Below, in pieces: positions 34,881-47,484 of a stretch of 64,000 nt of DNA (position 1 is the stretch's first letter; each line of letters starts with the position of its first letter). The stretch is from positions 400,501 through 464,500 of the forward strand of contig JAMWET010001089.1 of assembly GCA_024036415.1 (NCBI GenBank). The letters run 5' to 3'. The position numbers and the translations under genes are program-made. Origin of the DNA: Prochilodus magdalenae (taxonomy: Eukaryota; Chordata; Actinopteri; Characiformes; Prochilodontidae). The notes under the pieces were generated by a model that made no database searches, was not told the DNA's origin, and worked only from the letters and a program-made list of their open reading frames with translations.

Positions 34881-36021
34881 CTATCTGTTACTTTTCACTG
34901 CTGCAGCAGTCTTGGAGAACACACTTCTAACACTTATCTGCTGTTTCAACTGAACATTTTAAAGCTTTCCGTGATAAACTAACGTTAATATATACTCACT
35001 GACCATTCTAGTATAAACCTGTGCCTTGTGGCTCCACCTTCATCATCTATCTACCTTTAAATACATTAGAATATTAAAACTAGAGATGTAGATCTGTGGT
35101 TTTATTACAGAGTCGGTCTGTCTATCTGTGTTAAGATGTGAGAAGGTTTTATGAAATTCATATTAAGGAAGCTGATCTTACTGTATAATAGCTTACAACA
35201 TCTGCCAGCAGTACATTAAAACATACATCAGCTCACCAGACAAAGAATTTGTCATCTTATGTGTTTAAGGTGGTAGTAACTATAGGCTCCTGTAGATGGC
35301 GCAGCACCAAGATGGTCAGGGTGTGAATATCTGCGGGATGTGAGTGACGGGATTCATAGATTGGGAAGAGGTGCTACAGTGCAGGGAGTGTCTCGTTCCA
35401 TGTGTGGAAAATGGCTCCAGAGCAGATGTTAATGATGGGCTAAAAGGAGGGACTGCATATTGGCATGCCAAAGACCATAGTGTGAAGGAAGTAGCTGAAT
35501 CTGCAGGTGTTTGGAAGTGTATTTGTCATACGGATCTACTAGCAGTGGCTAAAATCCCAGTCTCCATTGTGGCAAGGAAGGCATCCACCAAATCTGGCCC
35601 AACTGCACAGTTCTTTGATGCAAGAGTGTCTGAACAAGTATTTCTTCCTATAGTACTGCATGTCAATCAATTTAAATCAATTCAGAGATCTTTAATATGC
35701 TGATATGTTATTGATGAAATCACTTGCGTTCACACCAGTGAGAAGGCTTTGTCCTTCATCCAGGTGTTCCTGCCCTTCAATCCTTTTTTGCTTTCTTATG
35801 TTGCTTCTTCTTCCAAACCCTCAAATCCTTTTCCTTCACGTTGCATATCTTCACTTCTTCATTCTTCTACTCTGAATTCTTCTACCCAATCATTTATGAA
35901 AAAACCTGCATCTCCAGTTCAAGTCACTCCACAGTGTTCACTCTCCCGTTCTCTTCCCCACTCCGTCTTCATTCCACCGTCCGTCTGTCATCCTGCCATT
36001 GCCCCCCCTCCATCGTGCCAG

Positions 36022-36054
36022 AAACGGAAATCCAGCTCCACTGTTCAGTACATG
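36022..36054 (+). CDS. camk2b: camk2b linker exon: KRKSSS nuclear-localisation cassette
   Basis: A 33-nt phase 0-to-0 exon encoding KRKSSSTVQYM. When it follows the exon ending ...ADVK the junction reads VKKRKSSS, the CaMKII nuclear-localisation motif known from alpha-B, gamma-A and delta-B variants (KKRKSSSSV). The first serine after KKRK is the site whose phosphorylation by CaMKI/IV blocks nuclear import in those variants. The acceptor is TGCCAG and the donor ATG|GTGAGG. I infer alternative use, because an in-frame cassette of this size is optional in the paralogues. Confidence 0.88.
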
Positions 36055-39000
36055 GTGAGGATATCATTTAATCCTAATCTCTTTATCGTTCCCCATTGTC
36101 CTTTCTGTTGCACAGTTATCCTTTCATTCATTCATTCACTGATGCATTATTCATTGTTTCTGCTTCTGAGGAACGTCTGTACATTTTATTTTTTTTATTT
36201 TTTAATACAAATCCACGTTCTTATGCTCAGATCACGCGCAGAGCCGCTCGCCCATTTAGACCCAACTTCATATGCAAGGGATGTATCTGTGTCTAATTGA
36301 CTGTGATGTCAAACTGATAAATGTCTTGGGTGTTCCTCTCTATAGTGCTCTATAGCTGTAAAATGGGTTTTAAAATAAGGCTTCTCAGTGTCATGTCAAA
36401 ATACTACTAGCCCAAGTCCAGTTTTCTTGAGGAGTCTCTCTCTGTATGTTCTCAGCTGATTTTGTATTCTCTCTATATGAGGTTTAATGAATGTACACGT
36501 TCAGGTTAATTACTGTATTCAAGTTGTTCTCTTTATCAGATCAATTATGAACACTATTAACTGTGGTGCCTGTGGATTCATTTGACCAAAGTACCCGTAC
36601 TCTCTGTGATGATATCTTCATGGACTATATTCTTTCAATCTACCCACACACGAAATAGGAACATCATTTGGAGCAACAGGAAATTTGTGAATCAGTGAAA
36701 GTGAGAATCAAGCTTGGGTAGGCATACACATGTTGCATACTGCTGTCTCAGTATATAAATAACAGATTTGTAAACTATGTCATTTTGAATCAGCAAAGCT
36801 GCCGCAGATCACAATGTTTCAGAAACAAATAGGAGGGTCTCAAATCTGATTTATATTTGAAGGATATACTGTCCCCAATAGAAAGGTATGAAACAAATGT
36901 GGCTAGTTCCTGAGATATGAAGGGTTTAGCAGGGGGCATGACCTTATTAATTATATGTTTGCCTTAAAATGAATGCTACTGAAAAAATGTAATATATTTT
37001 TTGCGTATTGATGCTAGCACTATAAGTCAATGTGTGTGTAACTGCCAGAAACAGAAGATACAATGATGCATATATGATATTGTATGGCTTTCTAAAAAAT
37101 CTGTAAGAACTTTAGTTTGGCTGTCTATATATCTACACTGAAACATTAGATTTTACAAACATGGGTATTTATTACTCATGTTCCAATACTGTTCTTTTTA
37201 CTTTTTAAATAACACCGTCCTATAGTTCACATATATTGCTGGCAAGAGCTGGAGCTCATTTTAATTAACAAAAAGTCACCAAATATGAAATTATCTTTCA
37301 CTGTAGCAATTGTAATCAAATTCTCCTGATTTGACAGAAAACCTGAAATATTATTAATATATATATAAATTGCACACTTTATGCCATACACTAATAAGTA
37401 GTGATAAGAATAAGTATAAGTAGTGATTTTTCTGTCACTAATATTTATATTCTAGTAAATTCTGTAATGGCCATAATTCAGTGATTTGCTTTTCCTTCTC
37501 AGATGGAAGTTGAGCATGCACCATGATATGCACCAGAGAGACCAGACAGATATTCTCTCTCTTAGGCCATCTGAAGGTCTTAGGCCATCAGGATACATGA
37601 TTAATACTTGTACGTATTGTTCCGTCTCTGATTTTGCCTAATAGAAACGTAGTACTGTAGATATTCCATGAAATTTTGTGACTGTACCGTTTGTGGTTTG
37701 TCTGCATCTTATACTTGCTTTTGTACAATGAATTGCATTTGGTACTTGAATAAATTAGTAGTTTGGCTCAAGAACTTAGATTTTGTACTTTCGTCCATAA
37801 AAATGCTCTTCCAGTGGTATAAATTAGGTTATAATAGACTTTGTCAGACATGAGTAATAGGCACTTAAAATGAGGGTTTAATGTGATTGTTTTCATTTTT
37901 AATGGCTCATAGATCAGAAACATTACTTTAGACTTAATTGGCACAAAGGACTGTTCATAACGAGTAATAAATATTAAAGTTTATGAGATGTGAAGCACTT
38001 CAGAGTTGGGATACAGAAGGCCAATTTTGCAACTGCATATGTATTTTTTTGTACAGCTCATAAATGACAAATATACATTTTTATATCTTCTGTTTAGTCC
38101 TTAAAACACCTTAAACCAAAGAACAACCAAAAAAAACCTTAATGTCTCACACAAGGCTAAACTTCAGACCATGTCCACTCTGTAGAGCCTTTGTATCTCA
38201 AAAGCTAATGATGACACACACATCTGATAAATCCTGATAATATTAAACAAATCAGACTTCTGGCTTAAAAGCTTCTGGCCTGGGTAGTTGTGGGCTGGAG
38301 GTTAGGGAGCCAGCCTTGTGACCGGAGGGTCGCCGGTTCGATTCCCTGAACTGACAGTAACGACTGAGGTGCCCTTGAGCAAAGCACCTAACCCACAACT
38401 GATAGGGCTGCCCACCACTCTGGGTAAGTGTGCTCACTGCCCCCTAGTGTGTGTGTTCACTAGTGAGTGTGTATGTGGGTGTTTCACTTCACGGACGGGT
38501 TAACTGCGGAGACTAAATTTCCCCAATGTGGTATCAGTAAGGGATATAAATCTTAAAAGGTCTTAGATGACTACAAAAGGCGCCTCAGCACATTTATAAA
38601 AACATTTTGTCTTGTTTTTGATCTGATTGCTCAAAAAAATTACTGAAAAAAGGTCTTAGGCTCGCAGCACATTGTGTAAAATGATTTATCCTTGTAGTAA
38701 GAGTGTGTTTACTTCTAATGAAACCATATAACTTCAGAAAATAAGAGAACAAACATAAATTTTGTAGGAAGTAACTTGGATTTCTTAAAAGCTGTAAAAC
38801 AAAAAGTTTGGTTCTGGACTTCTCTTGGACGACTTCTGCTGTTACATTCGCTGTGTTGAATTCTGCTACCAGCACACTTCAATGAATTTATTAAAGCACT
38901 GGTTAGCCACACTAGCTATTGGATGATAAAGCTGCTAATAATATTGGGATGTTGGAAATGGTTTGATGAAAAGAAAATCACTTATTGTTTAATATTGTTT

Positions 39001-39414
39001 GTGTTTATTCTAATATGAGTCTCTGATTTTATAGCAAAACAATACTTACTACCCAGATGAATAGCTATTCATTCTAAATTTTAAGATAGCTGAAACTATA
39101 AACGTGAGCACTGTCTCAACTCAGCTGGGGTTGCAAACTTATCAATACAGTCAAGTGGATGAGGCTGTGTTCCTGTTTTACCACGCAGTCCTGGAGCAAA
39201 CGTTACATGGGGAAAAGAAATGTTAGCTCAGCATGTTCTTAAGAAAGAAACTGGGCTCCACCAGGCCTCTCATTGCTTGAATCAGAACCTGCTCCACCAA
39301 AGCCAACTGCCGAATTTCTCTCTTGCTCACGTTTTCTCTCTCTCTTCTTTTCTCTCTTTCTCCTTCACCCAGTGTTCCCCCTTTTTTAACACCACTGTTG
39401 TGTTTTCTGCACAG
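36055..39414 (+). other. Intron, 3.4 kb
   Basis: AT-rich intron with a tRNA-derived SINE at about 38276-38545. No other recognisable features. Confidence 0.8.
38276..38545 (+). mobile_element. tRNA-derived SINE (second family)
   Basis: A head with a good B box (GGTTCGATTCC at 38335-38345) preceded by a tRNA-like region, then a body with GAGCAAAGCACCTAACCC and a 3' part including ACTTCACGGACGGGTTAA. The sequence differs from the SINE family at 16929, 56012, 57682 and 62740. The ends are approximate. Confidence 0.65.
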
Positions 39415-39483
39415 CCCCAGTCAAACAGCACGAAAAACAGCATAGTCACCAGTCCCAAGGGAAACATCCCCTCTCCTGCTCTG
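39415..39483 (+). CDS. camk2b: camk2b linker exon: PQSNSTKNS
   Basis: A 69-nt phase 0-to-0 exon encoding 23 residues, PQSNSTKNSIVTSPKGNIPS then PAL. It matches the beta linker exon PQTNSTKNS...TSPKGTLPPAAL in order and length, being about one residue shorter. The Ser/Thr/Pro-rich sequence suggests a flexible linker. The acceptor is GCACAG; the donor CTG|GTATTT is weak, compatible with regulated inclusion. Confidence 0.88.
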
Positions 39484-40147
39484 GTATTTACCTCCTTATT
39501 TCTCTCTGTCCTCTCACCCTCTGTCTTTCTTGTTTTCGTCTTGTCCGTCTTTCTGGCTCTCCTCTCCTTTTCTTTCTTGGTCCGTTTTTGTCAGCATCTC
39601 TGCTCGTCCACCATCCGTCAGCACAAACCATGCGTTCTGTCATAGGCACTCTCACAGCCTGGAGTCATAAATTAATCTCCCATTGTCTTAGACTTGTGCA
39701 ACAGGGCTGGGACGATATGCAAATTCCATGACATGTCAAAAACATGAGACCTTTGTCTTTATTAATCAGGAATTATCAAAGTTCTTTTATTATTTAAGTC
39801 CATTGGTATTCTACAAATACATATTTTGTATGTGTAGGGAAGTTATCATTTGCACCAAAGGCAGCCAGAGACACAAAAGCCTGAGTACTCAAACAACTCA
39901 AACAAGCACATCAAGTTTAATATCATTATTATTATCATTTTTTTAATACGAGTCATAGAGGTCCTTACCTTATTTTTCATTATGCCAACATAATGTTTTG
40001 TGGTACTGTAGCGATTCTCAGTATTAGTTAGGTATGTATTTAGTAGTTTCCATTAAAAGATTTGTGGCAGACTGTGGTTGATTCTAATCTCCTGCTCTAA
40101 CGTGAACAATTAGAGGTGCGCCGCTAACATTAGCATTGGTAAACATA

Positions 40148-41037
40148 CAGTGGGGTGCGAAAGTTTGGGCAGCGTTGTTAATTTTCCTGATTTACCTTTA
40201 TAAAGCATTGATTGTTTGGATAAAAATTCCGTTAAATATATCATATAGGGGACAAACACAGTGATATTTGAGAAGTGAAATGAAGTTTATATGATTTACA
40301 GAAAGTGTGCACTAATTGGTTAAACAAAAGTAGGCAGGTGCATAAATTTGAGCACTGTTGTCATTTTATTAATTTCTAAACCTTTAGAACTAATTATTGG
40401 AACTCAAATTTGGTTTGGTAAGTTCAGTGACCCTTGACCTCCATACACAGGTGACTCCAATTATGAGAAAGGGTATTTAAGGGGGGGCAATTGTAAGTTT
40501 TTCTCCTCTTTGCATCTTCTCTGAAGAGTCGCAGCATGGGAGTCTCAAAACAACTTTCAAATGACCTGAAAACAATGATTCACCGTCATGGTTTAGGGGA
40601 AGGATACAGAAAGCTATCTCAGAGATTTCAGCTTTCAGTCTCCACTGTGAGAAACATTGTGAGAAAATGGAAGACCACAGGCACAGTTCAAGTCAAGGCT
40701 CGAAGTGGCAGAGCAAGAACTAGAGATGTTTTGTGAAGAAGAATGGTCTAAAATACCTTCAGCCACAATCCAGACTCTCATTAGAAGCTATAGGAAGCGT
40801 TTAGAGGCTGTTATTTCTGTGAAAGGAGGATCTACTAAAAGTAAACTACCTACTTTTGTTTAGACAATTATTGCACACTTTCTGTAAATCATATAAACTT
40901 CATTTCACTTCTCAAATATCACTGTGTTTGTCCCCTATATGATATATTTAACGGAATATTTTTATCCAAACAATCAATGCTTTATAAAGGTAAATCAGGA
41001 AAATTAACAACGCTGCCCAAACTTTCGCACCCCACTG
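40148..41037 (+). mobile_element. Tc1/mariner-like element with long terminal inverted repeats
   Basis: An 0.89 kb element starting CAGTGGGGTGCGAAAGTTTG and ending in its inverse, flanked by TA at 40146-40147 and 41038-41039. The terminal inverted repeats run about 190 bp (40148-40337 and 40849-41037) and are nearly identical. The interior carries only a transposase N-terminal fragment, so it is nonautonomous. Confidence 0.92.
40536..40736 (+). pseudogene. Tc1-like transposase N-terminal fragment
   Basis: A 66-codon frame beginning MGVSKQLSNDLKTMIHRH with the helix-turn-helix segment GEGYRKLSQRFQLSVSTVRN and IVRKWKTTGTV. It stops shortly after the AT-hook-like GRARTRD. The whole DDE catalytic domain is missing by internal deletion. 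Confidence 0.85.
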
Positions 41038-42692
41038 TATATCTATGGTGGTGCTTTTTATATCAGGACAGTTGGTTTCAAATTACTGTTAACAAATATC
41101 GGTCTCTGCTTACAGTAAAATGACAGCTTTACTAGCAGGTAGACGTTTTTGTGTCCTCTGTCTTTATCCTCTATTTTTTCTTTACTTTAAAAATGGACTT
41201 AACATGAAGGTTTTAGTATGTTAAACTCTTCCTTTTTTAACTAGGCTTAAAAAGACCTCACAATAAATAAATAAATGTGAAACTATAATTTTGAATTAAA
41301 AAATCTGAGCGTGGCAGCTCACAGCTTTATATTTGTTTTCATATTTGTTTTTTATTGTCCAACAGAAACGCTCCAAAATCTCTTTACATTAACGCTCATT
41401 AAAAGTAAAGCCAGAATGGAAGCTGTGGATGGCAGAGCTGCCCACTCATGCATACAAAAAAATGAAAAATGATCATTTCTGCTTGATTTGATGGCCGTCA
41501 TTAATAACAAGCAATAAATCAGTCATTGGTCCCAGCCCTAATATGTGTTCTGATACGGAAGTCACCGTTCATCATACCAAACGTTTGGGTGCTTGTTGTA
41601 CATCAGTACCATCTGAGAAGGACAGCGCGTTTGCCCTTCCCCCGATTCTCTGAGAGTCCTTTCACTCCCATTACTATGTTACCATTAACGTTTACGTCCA
41701 GATAAGCGTGTCATCCGTCTGTGTCTCTGTGATGTTTACCCAGTAATGGATCTTAACCAACTTTCTCCCCAGCTGTTTGATACCTGTGCCAGGGACTTGC
41801 GCTTTAGTATACCATTTGCTCTATGCATTTGACCTTAATGTAGAGTCACTCAAAAGCTTCTAACAGCCTACTCCAAGTGATTTGTGAGGATTTGAGCATG
41901 GGCTGAAACTCTCTTTCTGAAAGGGCTTTTACTAATAAGACCTCCACTATGTCGGGTTCCCAGCCTGGCCTTGTTTCCACCAATCCCAGATTGTGGTGAC
42001 ATTTGTAACAAAGTACCACAAATGAGATAAAAGCGGTGCTAAAACACTGACGTCAGACTAAAAGACTGATGGAGATGAATGTCCTGTTCCCGCTTTGGTG
42101 GATTTATGGGATATTAATGCTTATTGTGAAGGACTCTTAACAGTACTGTAAAAACTAATCTGTGGAAATGGATTTTTTTTGTATGATACATCAAATCAAA
42201 TGACATCAAAAATACAAATTAATAATAATTTAAAATGTTTTTAAATGACTGTTTTTATGAAGTTGGCTTTTTTTTTATGTACTTAACTTTTTTTACCTCT
42301 TGCTTTTTATGGACATGACTTATTTGCTATTCCTTTACTCACCTGCTTTATATCGAGCTGACTGCCTGGATGTTATTAGAAGCGTTTGCCTCTCCGGACT
42401 GGCTTTCGTCCTTCTGCTGTGACCTTTAATTCTCTTCTACTCTCAACCAGAGCATCACCTCCAATTAAAAATCCCCATTCATTAAACCTCAAGTTTTCTC
42501 ACGCTCCGTCTAACTCTTAACTGCTCTTCTATTTCCTCTCTTCTCCTTGTCTCCCTCTTTTTTTTCTAACACCTACAACTATTTTTACTCTCTCCATCTC
42601 TCACCTACACTCCATTTTTTTGCTCTCTTCTCTCTCTGCCCCCTCCCTCTTTCTCTCACCCTTCTTGCCTTTCTTTCTCACTCTCTCTGTAG

Positions 42693-42737
42693 GAGCCTCA
42701 GACCACTGTTATCCATAACCCAGTGGATGGGATCAAG
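42693..42737 (+). CDS. camk2b: camk2b linker exon: EPQTTVIHNPVDGIK
   Basis: A 45-nt phase 0-to-0 exon encoding EPQTTVIHNPVDGIK, identical to the mammalian beta linker exon as I recall it (gamma has EPQTTVVHNATDGIK). The acceptor follows a strong CT-rich tract (CTCTCTGTAG) and the donor is AAG|GTACAT. Confidence 0.93.
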
Positions 42738-45019
42738 GTACATCCTTCCCCACCGCCCTCCTCATTCTTTTTTACTTTTCCCTCATCCTCTGCCTTTGTG
42801 TCTGTCGCCAGTTGATTTATCATTTGGTTCAGGAAAGGGTAACTACCTGTGTTTACCTGTGTTGAAAAGGATGATTCATATGCTTCATTATTGACACAAA
42901 ATAATCAGCCACATCTCTCGTAATAGTGTAAACCTCCAAACACTAGCTAATGCAAATCATGATGCTAACTGGTTACAGCATATCCATAATATATAACAAG
43001 TTCTATATTTTCCTCCAATTTGGCCAATTCCAAGCAATAGCTGTGTACCTGCCCCATCACACATGATGGCACCAAGCTGCAAATGTAAGTGCTAGAGCAA
43101 TTCCTCTTGAGATGTGTGACGCATCACCAGCATCTCTGGACATACTTGGGGAAGAGCGCTAGCAGTTAATCGGTGGTGTACAGAGCCTTTGACTTTAGGT
43201 TGAGGAGGCCAGCTAGCTACCATTAAGGCCTGGTGATATCTCTATAGTTAGAATGACTTCCACCAGTTCACACATTTAATTGCTCAATTCCTATGAAAAC
43301 TGCCAGCATGCCATAGCAGGCTAATTAACCATACCTTTTACAGTACTGGGATTAGATGCATAGGGAAAATGCTTAAAGGCTGCAGTTCTCATCATTTTGA
43401 CCCTGCGTTTTGCCAGTATTAGAACAGGTAACCAACCTACCAGGTAACCAACCAATCGCTTTAATAAATACACCAACCTTGTGTCCATTTACACTGTAGG
43501 TTCTCATTCTTCAATTACAGTTAGTTGTGTATTCGTTTTTCTGCATAATTCGTTAACCCCCTTTTACCATGGTCACAGTGGTCAGCACCCCCCACAGGAC
43601 CACCATAGAGCAGGTATTATTTGGGTGATGGATCATTTTAAGCACTGCAGGGACACTGACATGGTGGTGGTGTGATAGTGTGTGCTGTGCTGGTGTGAGT
43701 GGGTCAGATCAATGCTGTTGAATATGTTGGTCCTCTATGTCCCAATAGCTCATCTGCTGCTGCAGAGTTTGTGTTGGTCATCCTCTATTCCTTCATCAGT
43801 GATCACAGGACGCTGCCCACTGAACACTGTAGGATAGATAGTTTTAACTGCTGGACTGTTCTCAGATTCACTCTGATTCACTCGCACCAGCACAACGCAC
43901 ACTAACACACCACCATCATGGCAGTGTCTCTGCAGTGCTCTGTGATGGCACTCTGGGGTTCCTGGACATTGAAGAACAGTGTTAAAAGGGGCTAATGAAG
44001 TATGTGGAGTCTGAACTTGAACTGTAGAACTACAAAGTGCACCTATATGGTAAGTAAAGCTTAGGGGAGGTCTGTGTATTCCAACCAGGTAAGTTACCTG
44101 TTGTTAGAAGACTCCGCACTACTGTAAGTCTGTATTAGGGCTTAAAGTGTATCTTCAAGTGTATAGGATTTCTGGGGAAGTCCTTCCTCTGTCCTTCACC
44201 ACCTTCTCAAACTATCACCTGTTTCTAATACAGCCATTCTGGCATATTGAGTCAATACATCTATACATAATAATCCCCACATTCACCGTCCATCCCCCTC
44301 TCCTGGCCTTTTCCCTCATCATCCTTCCATCACATCCATACAGCCGCTGCCTTTGAGCAACGAGGACTCTGGAGCGCTTTTCTGTATCTCTGTGCTCTGA
44401 CTGCCCTGTCTCAGTCTGATAGCCCTCTCTGTCTGTCATTCTGCCTCCACGCCAAGTGTGCAGTGGGCAGATAACCCGCCCACAGGGATGCTCAGAGAGA
44501 GATACGGGCCCAGAGCGAGAAGCGTCTGTGTGTTGTACATGTCAAAGATTAATATGTGCTATTAGTGAGCCTATGGTTTTGTGTGTGGGTAGGTAGATTC
44601 ATTGAGGTGGGGTGGGGTGGTGGTGGGTATGTGTGTAACAGCTGTATGCTCTTCACTGCCATCTGGAGAGCGAATGATGGAACAGCGAGAGCATCTTTAA
44701 ATGCAGTGTTAGAGCCTCACCAGGTGGCGAATAAGCTTCTCGTGCAACCTGAACTTATTCCTGCTAGCTTTGGGCTCGAGGAGAAATCTGTGACGAGGTC
44801 TGACTGAGATTGTGTGTGCTAGCTGTTGTTTGCATTCACTTGAAGTTGACTGTGTGCAAATCCATTTGTGGTGAAGATGGTTCTCATTCATTCCTACGGT
44901 GATTTCTGTCGTGCCGAACCAGTCGCCATGCGTTCAGTGACGTTCTGGACGTTGTGCTTGTGTATGTGTCTGTAAATGGAAAGACTAACATTAACCGCCG
45001 GTGTATGTTTGTGTTACAG
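42738..45019 (+). other. Intron, 2.3 kb
   Basis: It contains the second foldback-type repeat at about 43560-44010. The remainder is unremarkable. Confidence 0.8.
43560..44010. mobile_element. Foldback-type nonautonomous repeat, copy 2
   Basis: The two arms contain inverted matches such as GTGCTGGTGTGAGT near 43688 and ACTCGCACCAGCAC near 43879, and GGTGGTGTG near 43665 with its inverse in ACACACCACC near 43903. It shares blocks with the repeat at 12180-12600, one of them inverted. There is no coding capacity. Confidence 0.6.
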
Positions 45020-45068
45020 GAATCCTCTGACAGCAGCAACACCACAATTGAGGATGAGGACGTTAAAG
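45020..45068 (+). CDS. camk2b: camk2b linker exon: ESSDSSNTTIEDEDVK
   Basis: A 49-nt exon, phase 0 to phase 1, encoding ESSDSSNTTIEDEDVK plus one base. It matches beta ESSDSANTTIEDEDAK. It is the acidic part of the linker and the only linker exon that returns the frame from phase 0 to phase 1, so it must accompany 30539-30576. The acceptor is TTACAG and the donor AAAG|GTAGGT. Confidence 0.94.
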
Positions 45069-46641
45069 GTAGGTTGCATCAGTGTGCACAGATACTTCTT
45101 AAGCTAACCTAACAATGCTGGAAATGTATTCTTCCTGGCAGAGATGGTTAACATCAAGCATGTGGCATCATCATGTGGCCTTATATAGAATAGTACCCTA
45201 CAGTAATGAGTTAATGATTGTGGTAACTGGTCTTGCATTGCTTGCATAACTGGATGAACTATTATTTGAAAGTTCACTGTCTGTGGCAATGTCTTATGAC
45301 TTTTTTTTTTTTTTATAAACTGCATTTTTTAAATTATATACATGTTGGTATGAATGCTATTGCAAAAATCTAACATTGCTATACAGTGTTTTGTTTTATC
45401 AAAGGTTTTGTTAGGCTGGAATAGACAAAAACCAAACAGTGCTACCCCATTTCAAAATACTATTAGAAGCTATGACCACACATAATAACCCAGGACTCAT
45501 TAAAACACCTGCCTGTTTCTTTAGAAAGAGGCCTGCAGGTGATCAGTGTTCCTTATCCGCAGAACAAAAGTGGATTGTGAACTAATGTGACATGATTTAT
45601 CAGAGTAATAGTAGATACTGTCATCAGCGTTTAATTAAACTATAGTTTAGACAACTCATGCAGAATTCATTCTGTAGTAGGCCTGTCTTTGACAAGTGTT
45701 CACTTTTTTAGTCTTTGTTAATCTCCTCACAAAGACTTGATCATGGATATGTGAACATTGTCATGCACGTTGGCATTTGACCAAAGCATTCTGCAGTTAA
45801 ATGCACAAGTCAGATTTAATATTTAGTCATTTGTTAACTTAATAATGGCAAATATTAGTGCACAGTTTATATTCATTTGATTAACAAACTGAAAAATGTT
45901 ATGGTTCACTTTCCTCCACTGTGTTTAACTGCACTGTGTTTAACTCAGCACATTAATAGAAATGATGCATTGAAATGTGCAGAAGGGTGTGCAGAAAACC
46001 AAATGTCATTTAGGCCAAACTTGTGCATACAGCTGTAAATCTTATCTGTGTGGTATTAAATATGACCAATCCACATGTCACCAAAAAGTCTAGAAACTGT
46101 AAGGGTGGCATCACCTTCAGTTATTTGGTAGTATCTCTTCTAGTTTTAAAACAGGAGGTTAGCTGAATCTCTCTCTTGTCGCTCTCCTGGGAGAGACAGT
46201 CAGGAACACGGCAAGGGCACCTTGAGCATATTATTTTTAACTTTGGAAACTAAGAAAGGCAGATGTGGGATGTGGGCTGTGAGTGAATTACGTGCATGTG
46301 GATGGTGAGCATGTTACGTGCTCATGGCTAATCTTATAAGCGACTGTGTGTTCCTCTTCCTTTATATTCTAACACTGTGTCCCTCTTCAGAACTGTCAGG
46401 GGAGCTAGAATGGGGTTGTAATGTAGACCAGTCACCAGCGTTTCTGTGGCACGCGTGACACGACCTCAATACCAGACTGCTGTGGTTTTGTTACATGGTG
46501 TGCCCAGATCACCCATCCCGTCTCGATTCTCTCTGGACCCCCACCACCCCTCCCCTCTGACGTCTCCACCCCACTGTCCTCCTTTTCAGTGCTGTCTTTC
46601 TCTGTCTCTTCCCACCTTCACTCTTCCCTGACACTCACTAG
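45069..46641 (+). other. Intron, 1.6 kb
   Basis: AT-rich unique sequence with a poly-T run near 45301-45314 and C-rich sequence approaching the next candidate exon. No repeats or genes are recognised. Confidence 0.8.
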
Positions 46642-46722
46642 GAAAAAGCCTAGATAGCAGCTCGCTTAAAGCCACCTCAGAGTCCAGCCAGTCTCCTCCA
46701 GGCCCTACCCCAGCCATCTTCT
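46642..46722 (+). CDS. camk2b: Likely camk2b linker exon: Ser/Pro-rich cassette 1
   Basis: A candidate 81-nt exon, phase 1 to phase 1, reading GKSLDSSSLKATSESSQSPP then GPTPAIF. It has an AG acceptor (CACTAG), a good donor (TTCT|GTAAGT), no stop in the phase demanded by both neighbours, and ends PAIF much as the next cassette ends PAIQ. I do not recall an equivalent in mammalian CAMK2B. It lies exactly where that gene has its tandem SH3-binding exons. Confidence is lower than for conserved exons. Confidence 0.65.
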
Positions 46723-46974
46723 GTAAGTCATCAGAGCATCTCCGTTCTGCGTCAGCTCCGTTCGGCTTGGCTGATCACTCCTTGCACAGCATCTCTACTC
46801 TTTTACTAACCTGTTTTGGCTTGAGGAATGTAATACAAGCATCTTATAGTTTTAGCATATCAGCCTATTGAACATTATAAAGGGCTGCTTATGGTAAGAA
46901 GGGTCCCTGTTTACTTACTCTAGAGGATGCTGCATTGAGTTTGCTTTTAAGTTAAATGCTTGTACCTCAATGGT

Positions 46975-47135
46975 TTCCAGTCCTGGTCCTGGGTTTTCAA
47001 ATTGCACTGTATAACATTTGATCTAGCTTACCAGTGGAGTTGGGTCAAGGGGGTAAGGCCTTGAAATACTGGGTCCCCAGGACTGGAGTTTAGAACCTCC
47101 AGGCAGGGGACTCCAGGACCAGGGTTGAGAACCAC
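46975..47135. mobile_element. Short palindromic MITE-like repeat
   Basis: The left arm CCAGTCCTGGTCCTGG near 46978 pairs imperfectly with CTCCAGGACCAGGGTTGAG near 47110. Similar arms occur at 47485-47645. There is no coding. I take it as a nonautonomous DNA element; the class is unproven. Confidence 0.5.
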
Positions 47136-47484
47136 CGTGTTAGTCAGAGAATTGAGATCTAACAGCACTACTCCTCAACACTACCAGGCCCTCAGCTACT
47201 TTAACGAGGGCTAGATTAGGGGTTTTCCGCTAAGTCATCACAGAAGAAGAACACATGTGCTTTGCTCTAAGCCTGTAGAAGGTGAGTTTGTTCACCAGCC
47301 CTTGTCAGAGAACAGGTTCATGAGACCCGAGCCATTTTACTGCTCCACTTCTGCACTGTGCGACTAAACCCAATCGGTCTTCTCCTGCACACTTACAACG
47401 ATGGTCCAACTCTGCTTGCGTGTTGCCACCTTGTGGTAGCATATGGAATGGCATGTACTTTGACCTTTTACTTTTTACCTCAGG

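Larger units (their letters stand above)
30577..36021 (+). other. Intron, 5.4 kb
   Basis: It contains (CT)n at 30622-30658, a (TTTC)n-rich tract at 32397-32935, (CT)n at 34780-34880 and a 119-codon ORF of unknown nature at 35344-35703. Nothing else is recognised. Confidence 0.8.
39484..42692 (+). other. Intron, 3.2 kb
   Basis: It holds a Tc1-like element with terminal repeats of about 190 bp at 40148-41037. The rest is AT-rich sequence plus CT-rich sequence just before the next acceptor. Confidence 0.85.
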
